Shown in pieces: positions 22,131-33,290 of a DNA stretch of 64,000 nt. The notes beneath the pieces are model-generated. The model had not been told where the DNA came from. It saw only the letters and a program-made list of their open reading frames with translations, and made no database searches. Source of the stretch: Cordilura impudica (Eukaryota > Arthropoda > Insecta > Diptera > Scathophagidae); assembly GCA_963682025.1 (NCBI GenBank), contig OY821517.1:104906505-104970504 (forward strand). The letters run 5' to 3'. Numbering within the stretch: position 1 is the first letter of the stretch; each line of letters starts with the position of its first letter. The translations under genes were made by a program, and so were the position numbers.

Positions 22131-24182
22131 TGATGACACAGCAAAATAAATATTACAATCATGCTAGTAGTGATGGAAAGAAGTAAAGCCTCATTATTTA
22201 TCTACAATGCAGGAGCATGATTCATAATTTTCAAATACAACATATAACGACTTGAGGTGCTTTCAACTGAGGGAGAACAAGATTATAAATATTCCCATAT
22301 TCCATGTTGTTATATAAACCGGAAGCTGTTCAGCTGGGTTCAGAAATGAATAATTATCATTGAATGTTTTTGTCTTTATTATTATTTTTACTTTTTACTT
22401 GTTTTTTTTTTTAATTTTTAGGTTTAAATATGATGATAAGCAGTTGGCATATAAACACGTTCTGATTATTGTTATTCAGTTATAATGTGCACCAAACATT
22501 CTCAGCGCATCACCACGCTCAGTCGGTTGCAGGCTGTCATTGGTCGCCATTATTCTATTTTAACTTTTAATAAGAAACACATATTTCATGGAGAAGAATT
22601 TGGAAATGTTAAGCAATAACTGGTAAAATGTTATACAGAAACATAGCCAAAATATACTTGGAAGGGCACATGCCATTTAACTTTGTGCAAGTAAATTAAG
22701 CTAAATTATTTCAAATACTTAAAATCACATTTCATTTATATTGCTTAGACAACAATATATAATAGGAAAAAATATAGAATAGAGTGTACTCCCGATGGCC
22801 AAAAAAACGATATTGAACCTCAACAGTTTGTGTTCAAATGCATTTAAAGGTAATAAAATGTTTAAGAACTATTTCTAAAATGTTAAATTTTTAAATCAAA
22901 AATATATTTGTAGATTTTGAAAAAAATTCAACACCATGAAATGTAAAATAATATTTCTGTGGCAACACTAGGTAGTTGTACCTCGAGTTGTTTTTTTACC
23001 TTTAAGGTTCATTCGTATTTTAAATACTGTTTAAACTTATAGTAGAAACTTACAATGATTTTACGTTTATCTAAAAATCACTGTGCGTAACATCAATATG
23101 GTACGTGATTATAAAACCAACCTTTCCGCTGTTAAAATAAAGTCTTTACTACAATTACTCCATTAACATTTCTGAACTGTGGTGTCTCGATGTAGTCAGA
23201 ATGTATCAAACGGTTGAATGAATTGTGGTTTTTATGTTGAATTGTAAACACTTTGTGTTGGTTACCGTTTGAACAGACCATCGTATTTAATAATTAAGAT
23301 TATTTTACTGGGTTACATTGTAAGAATATCAGTAATGGTCAACCTTCTTTTACCTTAATTCTTGGTCTTCCGTATGATACATATATATCAGTATAAGCCT
23401 TTACAGCATGTTCATCGAGATTTCAGTCATTATTTAACAAAAAACTAATATATCAATATTTAGTAATTTCGAAAAATTTATAAATTCTATTAAAGCATCC
23501 TTGAGGCTTAACTAAATACATATGAGCACAAACAAATAGGGAAAATTGTAAAATCGCCATTAAAAATGCTTCATTGGCAGCACCTTTCTGTTTTCTGATA
23601 CTCAATAAATTAAAGTGTCCAAAAATAATTTGTAAATCTTCCGAAGAAAGCCCTTTTTAAAAAAAATTGAAATTATTCGGCATTTTAAACAATTAATTTA
23701 TAAGCCAGCAAAATTAATAGAGAAGATAATACAACTCAAAAGAAAACCTGTTTTGGGCAGCTTATGGCGGATACAAGACTCGAAAGTTCTCAATAAATTA
23801 AAAGCTAGAAAATCGTGCAGTGTATTGGGAGGCAAGACGATTCGAATGCCACAAAAAACAAATATAAATACAATCTATGAGCATTGGTAAAAAAAAAATG
23901 CGCCAGCTACCACTGAAAGGAAGATATCCTGGGTGAAACCTTGAAAATTTTGATGTTTTCTTAGATAGAGGAAAAATCAAACCTTTTTTGTGCATGTCTA
24001 AAATGGTCTTCAAATTATTGATTATGTGGTGTAAAATTCATGCATAGTTCCAATGAAGCAAATATGAAAAAAAAACTATAAGAACGAAAAAAGGTTTTTT
24101 CTCAGCACCTTTTTTCCTCCTAAATATGAGATGGGGCAGCTGGAAAAAAAACGGGTCCCTTATTTTTCCGTCCTCCATAACC
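22131..24182. other. long stretch without recognised genes
   Basis: 22480-22600 has a less AT-rich patch with an arthropod-initiator-like 'ctcagtcggttg' at about 22530; this is suggestive only. The rest is AT-rich. The 71-codon minus frame at 23798-24013 is unrecognised. Confidence 0.35.
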
Positions 24183-24277
24183 AATCCTATACCACTCTGT
24201 AGTCAGAGTATAATGAGTTTGTGCTGACGTTTGTAACCACGCCCACCACCTTTTATTATACCGAGCGACTCAGAATA
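24183..24277 (+). repeat. dispersed repeat family B, left-end fragment
   Basis: Matches the start of the 11478-12255 copy: 'cctataccactctgtagt', 'gtataatgagtttgtgctg', 'cttttattataccgagcga'. Truncated at the boundary with the LINE fragment. Confidence 0.6.
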
Positions 24278-25290
24278 AGGGGTTCGGTCTTATATGACAT
24301 GCATCATTCATGATGCGACAAATAAATGTGTCACACCACTTCCAAGTTTCCTTCAACTTCAACATTTCATCCACGATATTTTCAGTTGCTAAAACTAATA
24401 AATTAATACGCAGAGTATGCCATTTTTCATAATTAACAAGAATATGTTCTGCGTTATCTTCTTCCTCTCCGCACGCTTTGCAGTTGCCTTTTTCTTTAAT
24501 GTTAAAGTGTTTTAGATAGCTATTTAGGCAACCATGTCCTGTTATTAGCTGTGTCATTTAATAGCCATTTGGAAATGTTTGGTATTAGACTATAGTTTCA
24601 TCTACGTTTATCCTGTCTTTCCCAGAGTTCTTGCCATTGTCTCAATAACGTTTGACGTGCTTCTATTCTAGCATAATTACGCACTATAGTATTTCCTGGA
24701 ACCTTTTAGGACTTGTGTCAGATTTCAGTTCTTTTATTAATTAGGAGATCTGCCGGATGAATTTGAGCTTGCAAAAGAGCAGCACATTTAGAAACCGTAC
24801 GATATGCTGATATAACCCTTCGTTGAGGCTTAAATAGTTACTCAGTTGTATATTTGCCCTTTGTTACCATTGCGAAAATTGGAGCAGCATATAGTATTTA
24901 CGAATGTATAACACTATAATGGCCTAGTTAGCCACACGTTGTTAAAATGTAACCGTACCGTAAATGTAACGTTGGCATTTAGTGCAATTATAGAACGTAA
25001 AAAACTAACCAGCATGTTGCTGTGTAAAGTTAACCGAACTTTATCAGCTATTCACAAATGTCACGCACGAAAGAAGCAAAAATTTATTTTCAACAGATTG
25101 GGACGTTCCGGTTGCGTGACAGTTCAGTTCGGTAACTGTTCTAAATGCTTACCATGTAACAAAAATAAACAGCTGATACGGTTGGTTACGGTTACGTGTG
25201 GCTAACTAGGCCTTAAGTCTTGTAGGGGATCCCCTCGGTCATCTAATGTTGGGAATTATCTTAGCTAATCTACAAACGCTCTACAAAACT
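24262..25290 (-). pseudogene. R1-type LINE ORF2, C-terminal remnant split by a MITE
   Basis: On the minus strand, broken frames from about 25290 give a K-I-I-P-N-I-R-x-P segment, then (after the MITE at 24921-25212) ILYAAPIFA, QRRVISAYRTVSKCAA, and finally the open frame 24557-24270: MTQLITGHGCLNSYLKHFNI then NCKACGEEEDNAEHIL. The LLYxAPxWA and RVxSAYRTVS motifs and the C-terminal C-x2-C-x8-H zinc-knuckle-like motif following TQLLTGHG are typical of R1/LOA-type LINEs. RT catalytic motifs are not in the window. Inactive: stops and frameshifts. Confidence 0.72.
24921..25212. mobile_element. 292-bp MITE with 19-bp terminal inverted repeats
   Basis: Left end GGCCTAGTTAGCCACACGT (24921-24939), right end its perfect reverse complement (25194-25212). 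Copies of a TAACCGTA/GTTACGG-like word are scattered inside near both ends. It sits in the R1-type LINE remnant, whose protein motifs continue on both sides. No target duplication is clear: the flanks are 'actataat' and 'ttaagtct'. The 88-codon frame inside is not a gene. Confidence 0.85.
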
Positions 25291-26455
25291 ATAGACCATG
25301 TTCACCCAGCCAACAATTACACGGGCTGAGATAATGCCGGTCTTACGACCAAACAATATCATATGTCTCCCTGTATGTTTGTCTGGCTATTTATCTCTCT
25401 GTCTATCTATCTGTATGCCTGTCTATCTGTCTGTCTGTGTGTATTTTTGTCTGTCTGCGTTTCCATGTCTTAATGGGTCTTCTTATTTTATTTAGAAAAA
25501 TATAGATAGTTTTTATACATAAAATGATTTTATAATAACAAAATTGGTTAAAAGTGTTTTAATATATATTCGCGAGCAATAAGCAGATATTTCCACCATA
25601 GATATATAACAATGGATTATTTTGATCCCAGGAGCACTGAAGCCTTAAATAAATAAAAAATAACCGAATTATTTTTCTTAAATTCGAAATAGTGGTTTCA
25701 TCGTGTTTAACAGAAAAACTCATTTTCCGTAATTTATATTTAAAAATATCTTAAAATCCAAAGCTGGCCTTGGCAAATAATGGGTTAACATTTTCGGATT
25801 TATCCCAAATTTTAATTAATTTAAAAATTTAACAGCACTTACAAAATGTCTTAATTTTTTGAATAAATTGTCTTTTATTAGCTTCGGGTCATATGTGACC
25901 CCAATTCCAAAAGGGTTAATGGGGTGATATTATTTTTTTCCGAAACCCTAGGCTATTTAAATAAAATATAACATTTAAAAGTACAAAAGTGATAAATTTT
26001 TGATACAAAGTATTTAGAAATAGTACATTTACAGAATATTTTACAAAAATCCCATTTTTCTCGAAATCCGCAAAAATAAAATCCTTGTCAAAAAAATTCT
26101 GGCATAGTGATTTACCTAAAAATGCACGCAGTTAATCTCTAACATGCATTTAACAAGACGTTAAAGAGCCAGATCAATTTTTTAAAATTTTGTTTAAGAA
26201 AATTTTTCAACTTGAAAAAGGAGTTTTCAAGATTTAATCAAAAAAATGTTCCATTTTCGGTCTCAATGCTTAATAGGTTAACAAGGTGGTAATAAAACAA
26301 TACTTCATATCTGAGTACTTACAGGTATAGAGACTAAAACAAAATGTTGGCTTTAATTAATTTCTTAAAGTTGAAACAATGCCATCAAATTTCATGATCT
26401 AGTTTTTTTCTTTTTTTTTGGCACAAAAGTGGGAAACTATTTCAAATGGGGTAGT
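25213..26455. other. no gene; CTGT/CTAT microsatellite and low-complexity AT DNA
   Basis: A degenerate (CTGT/CTAT)n tract at about 25365-25460 drives the 65-codon frame there. At 25895-25920 'ttccaaaagggttaatgggg' following 'gggtcatatgtgacccc' resembles a piggyBac-type end at a TTAA site, but no partner end was found. Confidence 0.4.
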
Positions 26456-26664
26456 GATGCGCAAGTTACAGCCTCTCCTACTCAACTGTCAACCTCACCT
26501 TCTCGTGGTGTTTCCTGTTTTCACAGACGAGTCTCTGACGACCAAGTATGGGCGGTATATCCCCAATAACCGCGCGGATTAAATAACTGTCGCAAATAGC
26601 AGGCCTGTAGGTACAAAGATGGCAGCCCCATCAACAGGATTGGTCGTGTTAGGCTGATAACCTG

Positions 26665-27540
26665 ATGCGTCTGAAATTAAAAATCATTCTCAGTACAACT
26701 ACAAGAAATCTACGATCTGGAAATTCGATGACGACTATATGCTTTGAAAAAGTACTACGATTTGGAACATGGAATGTAAGGACGTTAAACCAAGTGGGCA
26801 AGTTGGCGCAGGCCAGTAAAATTTTGGAAAATTATAGACTGGCGTTCTTGGGCATGAGTGAAGTCAGATGGAACCAATACGGTCAGATGACAACCTCCAA
26901 AAGACATATTTTCTTCAAGTCAGGAATGCCCAACGAAGAAGATATCCATCAATACGGAGTCGGAATGTTAGTAAACAATAAATTTCGAAATGCCGTATTG
27001 GACTACAAATTTGTAAATGAGCGCTTGATGTTAATAAGATTTAAAGGTCACCAAAAAAATCTCACAGTTATACAATGCTACGCCCCTACCGAGGATGCCC
27101 AAGAAGAAACAAAGGATGCTTTTTATGATGCCCTTAACGAAACTTTAGCGATTATTGATAAAAATGATTTGAAAATGCTAATGGGTGATTTCAATGCTAA
27201 AGTTGGCTCGGACAACGCGGAATTGCAACATATTATGGGAAAGCATGGCATTGGCGAAATGAATGATAATGGAGAACGGCTAGTTGAGTTGTGTGGAATA
27301 AACGAAATGAAAATTGGTGGCACCCTATTTCCACACAAACGCGTGCATAAAATTACATGGATGTCACCAGACAACATCACGCAAAACCAAATAGATCATA
27401 TTTCTGTTAGCGCCAAATGGAGTAACTCTTTGTGTGATGTCCGGAACCAGAGAGGAGCGGATATTGGAACAGATCACCATTTTTTATCTGGAAGGATTGT
27501 TTTTAAATTAAAAAATGTGGTCAACCCAAGGCCAGACTAG
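26665..27540 (+). pseudogene. LINE AP-endonuclease domain
   Basis: 291 codons, open. Endonuclease/exonuclease/phosphatase fold motifs in order: FGTWNVRTLNQ (about residues 32-42), LAFLGMSEVRW (59-69) with the catalytic Glu, TVIQCYAPTED, LKMLMGDFNAKVG with the D-x-N of the active site, KITWMSPDN and QIDHI, and GTDHHFLSG with the terminal S/T-D-H. All catalytic motifs look intact. In the living element this nicks target DNA for reverse transcription. The start is chosen as the first ATG after the leader, but could be the next ATG (residue 21). The frame ends at 27540 where linker sequence continues in another frame from 27515. Confidence 0.88.
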
Positions 27541-28024
27541 AACCAAATACAAAATCGAAAGACTAGAGTCCCAGCGACATCGAGAAGCCTTCCTAGAGCA
27601 AGTGCGGAATAACGTAATCGAACCATCAACGTCGGCAGAAAATGTGAATGAAAAATGGAAGAATATTAAAGCCGCTATAATCGTTGCCTGTGTTTCAAAG
27701 CTTGGAAACAAGGCAAAAAAGAACGAAGACTTTATATCTCCGCAAACATGGGATTTGATTGATCAACGTGCAAGTCAAAAAGATAAAATTAATTCCATCA
27801 ACGATATAACTAAAAGAAAGGAAGCACAAAATCAATATCGACTGCTAGACAAACAGGTAAAACGGTCGGTCCGAGAAGATAAAAAGAAAGAAATACGCGA
27901 TATGACCATAGAAGCGGAAAATGCAGCTAAGGTTCATAACATGAAAGACCTGTTATTACAAAGAAAATTGCCGGCACTGGTAACAAACGCGCATTACCAG
28001 TTAAGTCCTCTGATGGAATGCTAA
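27515..28024 (+). pseudogene. LINE linker region between endonuclease and RT
   Basis: 169 codons, +1 shifted relative to the endonuclease frame, rich in Lys, Glu, Arg and Gln and predicted to be helical. It includes SQRHREAFLEQVRNNV near the start and a basic segment KKKEIRDMTIEAENAA. It overlaps the end of the endonuclease frame by 26 bp, which marks a frameshift rather than two genes. It runs into the RT frame at 28018 through another shift. Confidence 0.7.
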
Positions 28025-28941
28025 TAACCAACGTCGATGAGCAGTTGAAGCGTTGGAGAGAACACTTCATGAATGTTTTAAATATTCAAAACAAAAATGT
28101 GACCGTTACAAGAAACAATAACGGTACCACTCTGCCCATTAGAACGGATCCTCCTTCAAGGGATGAAGTGATTGACGCCATTAGAACTCTAAAAAATGGC
28201 AAAGCAGCAGGAATAGATAACATAACAACTGAAGTTCTTCAAACTGACACCGAACTATTTGCAAACATATTACAACCACTCTTCGTACATATATGGAATT
28301 CTGAAACGTTTCCGTCTGATTTGACAAGTGGCATAATTGTAAAACGGCGAAAGAAAGGTGATGCAACGGATTGCAACAATTGGCGTGGTATTACGATTCT
28401 CTGCACGGTGATGAAAATCTTCAAGAAAATATTTCTGGAACGAATGATTCATCAAGTAGACGTACTGTTGCGAAAAGAGCAAGCAGGTTTCAGAAGTGGC
28501 AGATCGTGCCTTGATCAGATAAATACGCTTCGAATCATTATAGAGCAATCTGTTGAAATGCGGTCAACCCTGTACCTTCTTTTTGTGGACTACGAAAAAG
28601 CATTTGACTCCATCCTCAGAGAGTGCATTTGGGCTGAATTGGAGAACATAGGTGTGCCTAACAAAATCATTTCTATAATCAAAAACAGTTATGAGAATTT
28701 TAAATGCACGGTTCTACATGAAGGAAAGATGTCCGAGCCTTTTCAGACAATTTCCGGGGTTAGACAAGGCTGTTTGTTATCGCCACTATTGTTTCTGATC
28801 GTTATAGAAGCAGTAACTAATCGTGCGAATGAGAACAAAGCGCGTGGCATTGTGTGGAATCCTTTAGAATCCTTTGGGCTTAAGACAAATGTAGGAAAAA
28901 CCAAAGAAATGTGGATAACACAACGTCAACAGAGCAACTAA
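28018..28941 (+). pseudogene. LINE reverse transcriptase lacking the YADD box
   Basis: 307 codons. RT motifs: LKNGKAAGIDNITTEVL (motif 1), NWRGITILCTVMKI (2), EQAGFRSGRSCLDQI (2a), YLLFVDYEKAFDS with the first catalytic Asp (3), ISGVRQGCLLSPLLFLIVIE (4). The next motif, normally F/YADD with two catalytic Asp, is missing: after NKARGIVWNP the sequence jumps to SFGLKTNVGKTKEMW, which belongs downstream of the box. About 40-50 residues were deleted in frame, so catalysis is impossible. Confidence 0.88.
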
Positions 28942-29222
28942 ACTTCTTGGAACATCAAGTTGAACGTGTTGAGGAGTTTACTTACCTTGGAAGTATAATA
29001 TCTGAAAATGGTGGTACCCTAAAAGATGTGCAAAATAGAATAAAGAAGGCGCTGGGCTCATACACTCAACTTCGCAAGGTATGGAGCTCAAAAAACTACA
29101 GCCTCAGCACGAAAATCCGTTTGTATAAAGCTTGTGTCCTTTCTGTCCTGCTCTACGGATGTGAAACATGGTTTGTAATGGAGTCAATACAAAACAAACT
29201 GCGCGCTTTTGTCAATAGATGA
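28911..29222 (+). pseudogene. LINE RT thumb/C-terminal part
   Basis: 103 codons in a new frame. EFTYLGSIISENGGTLKDV, IKKALGSYTQLRKVW and VLLYGCETW are the usual segments after RT in this LINE type; the frame ends at LRAFVNR. The final C-terminal zinc-knuckle region is absent. Confidence 0.8.
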
Positions 29223-29235
29223 GGACGGATATGTA

Positions 29236-29434
29236 CGACATAAATGTGGAGGTTATATTATTATTATTACAAAAGTGGTCTGGGGCATTTGCTATTTCTT
29301 GGCGAGTTTTTATTCGATTTTGAAGTTTTATAGCTTTTTGGGAAGATAATTTAATAGTGATCCCGAATTAAATAAGAATTACTAGGGGGTGCGACCGAGA
29401 ATTTCAACACTTTTTCTCCATGTAATGAAGGGTC
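29236..29434. other. no recognised feature
   Basis: Short linker between the LINE and a mini-me-like copy. Confidence 0.4.
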
Positions 29435-29852
29435 ACCCTATTATACATATCAGTTTGTCATTCCGTTTATAATGCACCGTAAGATGATTTTGAGACCCCA
29501 TAAAGTGTATATATTCTTGATCCTTATAACAACTCATTCACAAAATAAACCATTTTCCTGAGTAAACTTAGTATCATATTGTGTTGCATTATTTCGAGCA
29601 GGTTGGTATTTAAAATGGAGTAAATCGGGCATTATTGTGCCACGATATGATCTAAAATATGGAGACACCTCTAAAAATTTTAAAAATTCAGTGTGTTTGT
29701 TGTAATAATTTATTACTAAGTTTTTCAAATTGTTTACTTTTTCAATTATTTTGTTTATAATTATTGTAAATAGTGCATTAAGTCCGGAAATTAAGGTAAA
29801 TGAGGGTATCAAAGATTGGGCATAGCCGAATTTAACACTCTTGCTTGATTAT
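29435..29852 (+). repeat. mini-me-like element copy 5, near full length
   Basis: Runs from 'ttatacatatcagtttgtca' through 'ccccataaagtgtatatatt', 'ttgatccttataacaactca', the 'catattgtgttgcattattt' segment, 'gagtaaatcgggcattattg', to the end 'gggtatcaaagattgggcat' and 'aacactcttgcttg'. The (GTCY)n block has been lost or deleted here. The 92-codon minus frame at 29534-29812 is repeat sequence. Confidence 0.72.
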
Positions 29853-30060
29853 TATTATTATTTATTTTTTTTTTTTTTTTTTTTTTTTAAGAAAATGAAA
29901 AAAAAAATTATTTTTAGTACAAAAACTTTGTTTCAATCAGATTTACTACACAATATTTGTTTATAATATATTCAAAGAAAGTATCGCAAACTTCAGCTCA
30001 CAGTGAAAATGATCCAGTCAAATTAATATTTAGAATGACAGATTTTAATCAATTCGGGAC
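29853..30060. other. poly(T)-containing spacer
   Basis: A poly(T) tract at 29868-29888 and AT-rich DNA; nothing recognised. Confidence 0.35.
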
Positions 30061-30074
30061 CGATTAGAATTTTT

Positions 30075-30360
30075 TTTTTTGTAAAATCTGGGAAAAATTT
30101 TTCCCATTCGTCCTGTAAAGCCTTTTGAGGTCATTCGCGTTAGAAAGCGGATATTTTCGGATTTCTAACTCCAGTTTATGCCAAAAGTTTTAAACAATAA
30201 ATCCGGGGATTGAGGTGGAGTTCTGATAATTCTTGGACAATTGTGCAATAGCCATTCTCTTATTATCCGAGCGGTATGTTTGGGATCGTTGTCCCAATAA
30301 GTGTCCTTTATACCTAATTTTTCTGTCCCGATAAGTGTCCTTTATACCTAATTTGTCTGC
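30075..30360 (-). pseudogene. Tc1-like transposase C-terminal relic, family E
   Basis: Minus strand gives YWDNDPKHTARIIREWLLHN then C-P-R-I-I-R-T-P-P-Q-S-P-D followed by a frameshift that removes LNPIENLW. The D of DNDPKHT (second catalytic residue) and QSPD block are classical Tc1. A 35-bp tandem duplication ('aagtgtcctttatacctaat' at about 30299 and 30334) lies at its upstream edge. Inactive. Confidence 0.75.
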
Positions 30361-30656
30361 ACTTTTCTTAGGAAAAAATTATTCTTTAAAGATAGAAATG
30401 TTTCAGTGCATATAGCAGCTTATTTAGTTATTTCGTTTATTTAATTCAGCTACAATATAGCAATAGCTGAGCAAAAAAAAAAAAATTAATATTTTACAAA
30501 AATAACACAGATTTTAAATACAGTTATCAACATAATCGTTAGAGTTCAAATACGTCGTTAACCTTCTTTTAATAACATCAACAGTTTCGGATAAATCAAT
30601 TAAAGCATAGTGTCTATTCACTTCGGCGCAAATTCTTCGGAATGGATCGAAATTAA

Positions 30657-31169
30657 TCAAATTTTAGATCGAAGTTGTCTGTTAGGAAAACTTTTACATA
30701 TTTTTCCAAGGAGGCATTCAGAATCAATTTTACCATGAACTAAGTTGAGGAAGAATGTTATATTAAAAATGATCCTTCTGTTTTTGAAAGTTGGAAGCTT
30801 TATTAAAGCCAAACGACTGCGATACAGTGGGAGACTTAATTCCATATTCCAAAGAAGATGTCGAAGACAAAATAGTAAGAATTGCTTCTGAACTGATTCA
30901 ATTTTTTTGATGAAAACGTTGTCCCAGATTACTGATGCGTATTCAAGTATTGGCCTAACCAAAGACGTGAATAGATTTTTTGTTACATAAGGCTCATTAA
31001 AATCCTTTGCCCAACGTTTTATAAAACATAAAACACCATTTGCCTTATTAACAGTCATTGTTACATGAGAATTAAAACTTAGTCTTTTATCGAAGTGAAC
31101 TCCCAAATCTACGAATGAGTCATAGATGACATAGTCGTTCGAAGATGCCGAATATCTAGAGAAGGTCAT
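30657..31169 (-). pseudogene. Jockey-type LINE, C-terminal region after RT
   Basis: 170 codons. DLGVHFDKRLSFNSHV, ANGVLCFIKRWAKDF, LFTSLVRPILEYASVIWDNV and IESVQKQFLLFCLRHL are the standard post-RT segments of Jockey-type elements. The same region occurs, more decayed, at 59530-60105. Confidence 0.82.
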
Positions 31170-31892
31170 AGACTGACATTTTTTAGATTTAATTGCATTA
31201 AGTTCGCATCACACCACTTGTAGAAGCTGTTTAGGTCAGATTGGAGACGTATACTGTCTTCATTGTTTATGAGGGTTGAGTAGATTTTTACATCATCGGC
31301 ATACATAAGGATATTACTATATTGAATAGACTTTGGAAGATCATTAATAAACAGCAAGTATAGGAGCGGTCCAAGGTGACTCCCTTGAAGGACACCGGAA
31401 GTAACATCTATATATTTCCATTTAGAGTTATTGAAAATTACACATTGCTTACGATGTTTTAAGTACGAACGAATCCATTTTAGGAAGTTGCCGGAGAATC
31501 CAATAATATCAAGTTTCGCTATCAGTTGATCATGGCTAACTTTATCAAAAGCTTTGCAAAAATCAGTGTATTAATATTGTATTTTTGCAGAATCCTGAAT
31601 TTATATAGGAAGTAAATTTCATTAGATTAGTAGTCGTAGACCGTCCTTTGCAAAAACCATGTTGAGCTGGTGATAGAATTGATGACATTTCGTGTGATAG
31701 TATATCAATTATAATTTTCTCAAAAACTTTTGGTATAGTATTTAGTTTTGCAATTGCTCTATAACTAGTAGCATCGCTGCAGCTACCAGATTTATAGTGC
31801 GGAATAATAAACGAGTTTTTCCAACACTTTGGAAAGAAGCCATATTTAAAAGAGTTATTAAATAGAGGACGTGGTAGCCAATATTTCAGCAC
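31166..31892 (-). pseudogene. Jockey-type LINE reverse transcriptase core
   Basis: Three frames read in order. 31892-31563 has SFIIPHYKSG, SYRAIAKLNTIPKVFEKII and QHGFCKGRSTTTNLM. About 31570-31360 has DFCKAFDKVSHDQL (first catalytic Asp) and SGVLQGSHLGPLLYLLFIND. 31357-31166 has LMYADDVKIYSTL (YADD intact). So all catalytic residues survive but the frames are interrupted by at least one stop and shifts near 31565. Confidence 0.87.
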
Positions 31893-32193
31893 AATTTTTT
31901 AAGATGCAGCTGGGAATAGCATCTGGACCAGGATTAAATGAACTTTTCATACTTTTTAGACTCTTAAGCACAATCAACACGTCTAAGGATGAAATATTAA
32001 TTGATGTCAGCCTTGGAATATCATTAGGATGTCGTGTGCTATTTAACGTCATTGTGGAAAATGTGGACGCAAAGAATTCAGCAAAAAAAAAATTTGCGAT
32101 ATCAACATCGTTTGAAAACACAGTATCATTCATTGTGATAGTGTTTGGATATGATGTAATTTTACGTTTAGAATTTACAAAGTTGTAAAACAT
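31858..32193 (-). pseudogene. Jockey-type LINE, linker and RT N-terminus
   Basis: 111 codons from MFYNFVNSKRKITSYPNTIT through ANFFFAEFFASTFS to KSSFNPGPDAIPSCILK, the standard x-GPDxIPxxxLK motif 1 of Jockey RT. The frame continues upstream across the MITE (32229-32631). Confidence 0.82.
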
Positions 32194-32228
32194 TTTTGGA
32201 TTTTTTAAATATTAGAATGCATTAGTAA

Positions 32229-32631
32229 TGCCGTTTTCTTTTCTGACAAAAAATGTTGCACTTTATGTGCACTTTTTTCGAAAAGTGTATGTTTTATATA
32301 TTCCGAATTAAGAGCAACCTTATCTTATACATCAATCGAAAGGTCTCAAAGTGGTGTGTTCATAAAATGCAAAAAAATTTGATTATTATCCTCTTTGAAG
32401 TCATAGGAGTAAAATATTCAGAAAAGGGGAACAATGGTGAAATATTCTCACACTAGGACCTGAAAGAAGTTAATGACTGCATTTTTTTGCGATTTACGAG
32501 GTATCGACTTTGAGACCTTTCGATTAAGGTATACGATAAAGTTGCTCTTAATTCAGAATATATTAAAAAATACACTTTTCGAAAAAAGTGCAATTAAAGT
32601 GCGACATTGTTTGTCAGAAAAGAAAACGGCA
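32229..32631. mobile_element. 403-bp palindromic MITE, 3-bp TAA target duplication
   Basis: Both ends begin TGCCGTTTTCTTTTCTGAC on opposite strands, and the inverted repeat extends about 130 bp per arm (32229-32358 and 32505-32631) at about 85% identity by eye. TAA flanks on both sides (32226-32228 and 32632-32634). TWA target duplications point to PIF/Harbinger, although the family was not identified by sequence. It lies inside the Jockey-type LINE at 30540-33290. No transposase. Confidence 0.88.
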
Positions 32632-33290
32632 TAAGATAACTGCGGTAGCATTTTTTTATTTTCTTGGTTATAATGACTTCTGGCTATAAAATATAGACTT
32701 TGATCAATTTGGTTAGTACTTTTCTTAAATTGTTTATAGAGCCTGTTTTCCGATTTTTCAACCATGCTAGTGAGCTTGTATTCCATGGAGTAACATTTGC
32801 TTTAGCTATTTGCTAAAAGTATCTTCAAAAAAGTTTGGATTACCTGATCAAAATTACTTTCATCGTTTGAAAATGAAATGATTTCAAACCAGTTATAATC
32901 AGACAGTAATTGATTTAACATTTGGTAATTAGTTCGTTTAAAGCACAATGATTCAGAAACACTAGAAATTTTAGGTCTCTATGGAAGTGGTGTGGATATT
33001 AAAAGTGTTGGATGATGACAAGCCTCAGGAACAGATAACAAACTTGTTCTAATAACACTGAATAGTGTAGGGTTATTTACCAACACGAGATCAAGCATTC
33101 TACCGTTGCAGTTAGGAACGTCATTTATTTGGAAAATCAGTTAAAGTTTTTATTACTCGTAGCTAGGTTCCTTATTTCTTTGTTAGAGATGAATTTAAGA
33201 AGTGGTTGTGTCCTTCAAAGTTTATGAGATAAAAATCCAAAGCAAACTGGGGGCAGCAATGATGATTGCCTATTTTCCTTCCCTAATGGC

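Larger units (their letters stand above)
26460..29235 (+). mobile_element. LINE (RTE/Ingi-like APE-RT type), nearly full length but broken
   Basis: A GC-richer 5' leader (26465-26660) is followed by endonuclease, linker and reverse-transcriptase frames (separate entries). It stops at about 29220 in the region that normally leads to the C-terminal domain (YGCETW then LRAFVNR), and no poly(A) tail follows. Losses seen: frameshifts near 27535, 28020 and 28900, deletion of the YADD/FADD motif, truncated 3' end. So it cannot move itself. Clade is uncertain; the combination of N-terminal WNVRTL endonuclease and EFTYLGS tail fits RTE-like or Ingi-like elements. Confidence 0.85.
30540..33290 (-). mobile_element. 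Jockey-type LINE, broken, interrupted by a MITE
   Basis: Minus strand, 5' to 3': end of the endonuclease domain (33290-32940, broken frames with MLDLVLVNNPTLFSVI), a linker (32786-32645), RT in the frames 32193-31858, 31892-31563, about 31565-31360 and 31357-31166, then thumb and C-terminus (31169-30657), and a 3' region to about 30540. The MITE at 32229-32631 splits the linker. Several stops and frameshifts; the 5' part of the endonuclease is missing. Confidence 0.85.

Noticed and set aside
24939..25205. 88-codon frame inside the 292-bp MITE
   Set aside because: It begins and ends in the terminal repeats and has no domain; composition follows the MITE.
25298..25495. Cysteine/leucine-rich 65-codon frame
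   Set aside because: Driven by a degenerate CTGT/CTAT microsatellite.
25895..25920. piggyBac-type end at TTAA
   Set aside because: Only one end seen; no matching inverted end within a sensible distance.
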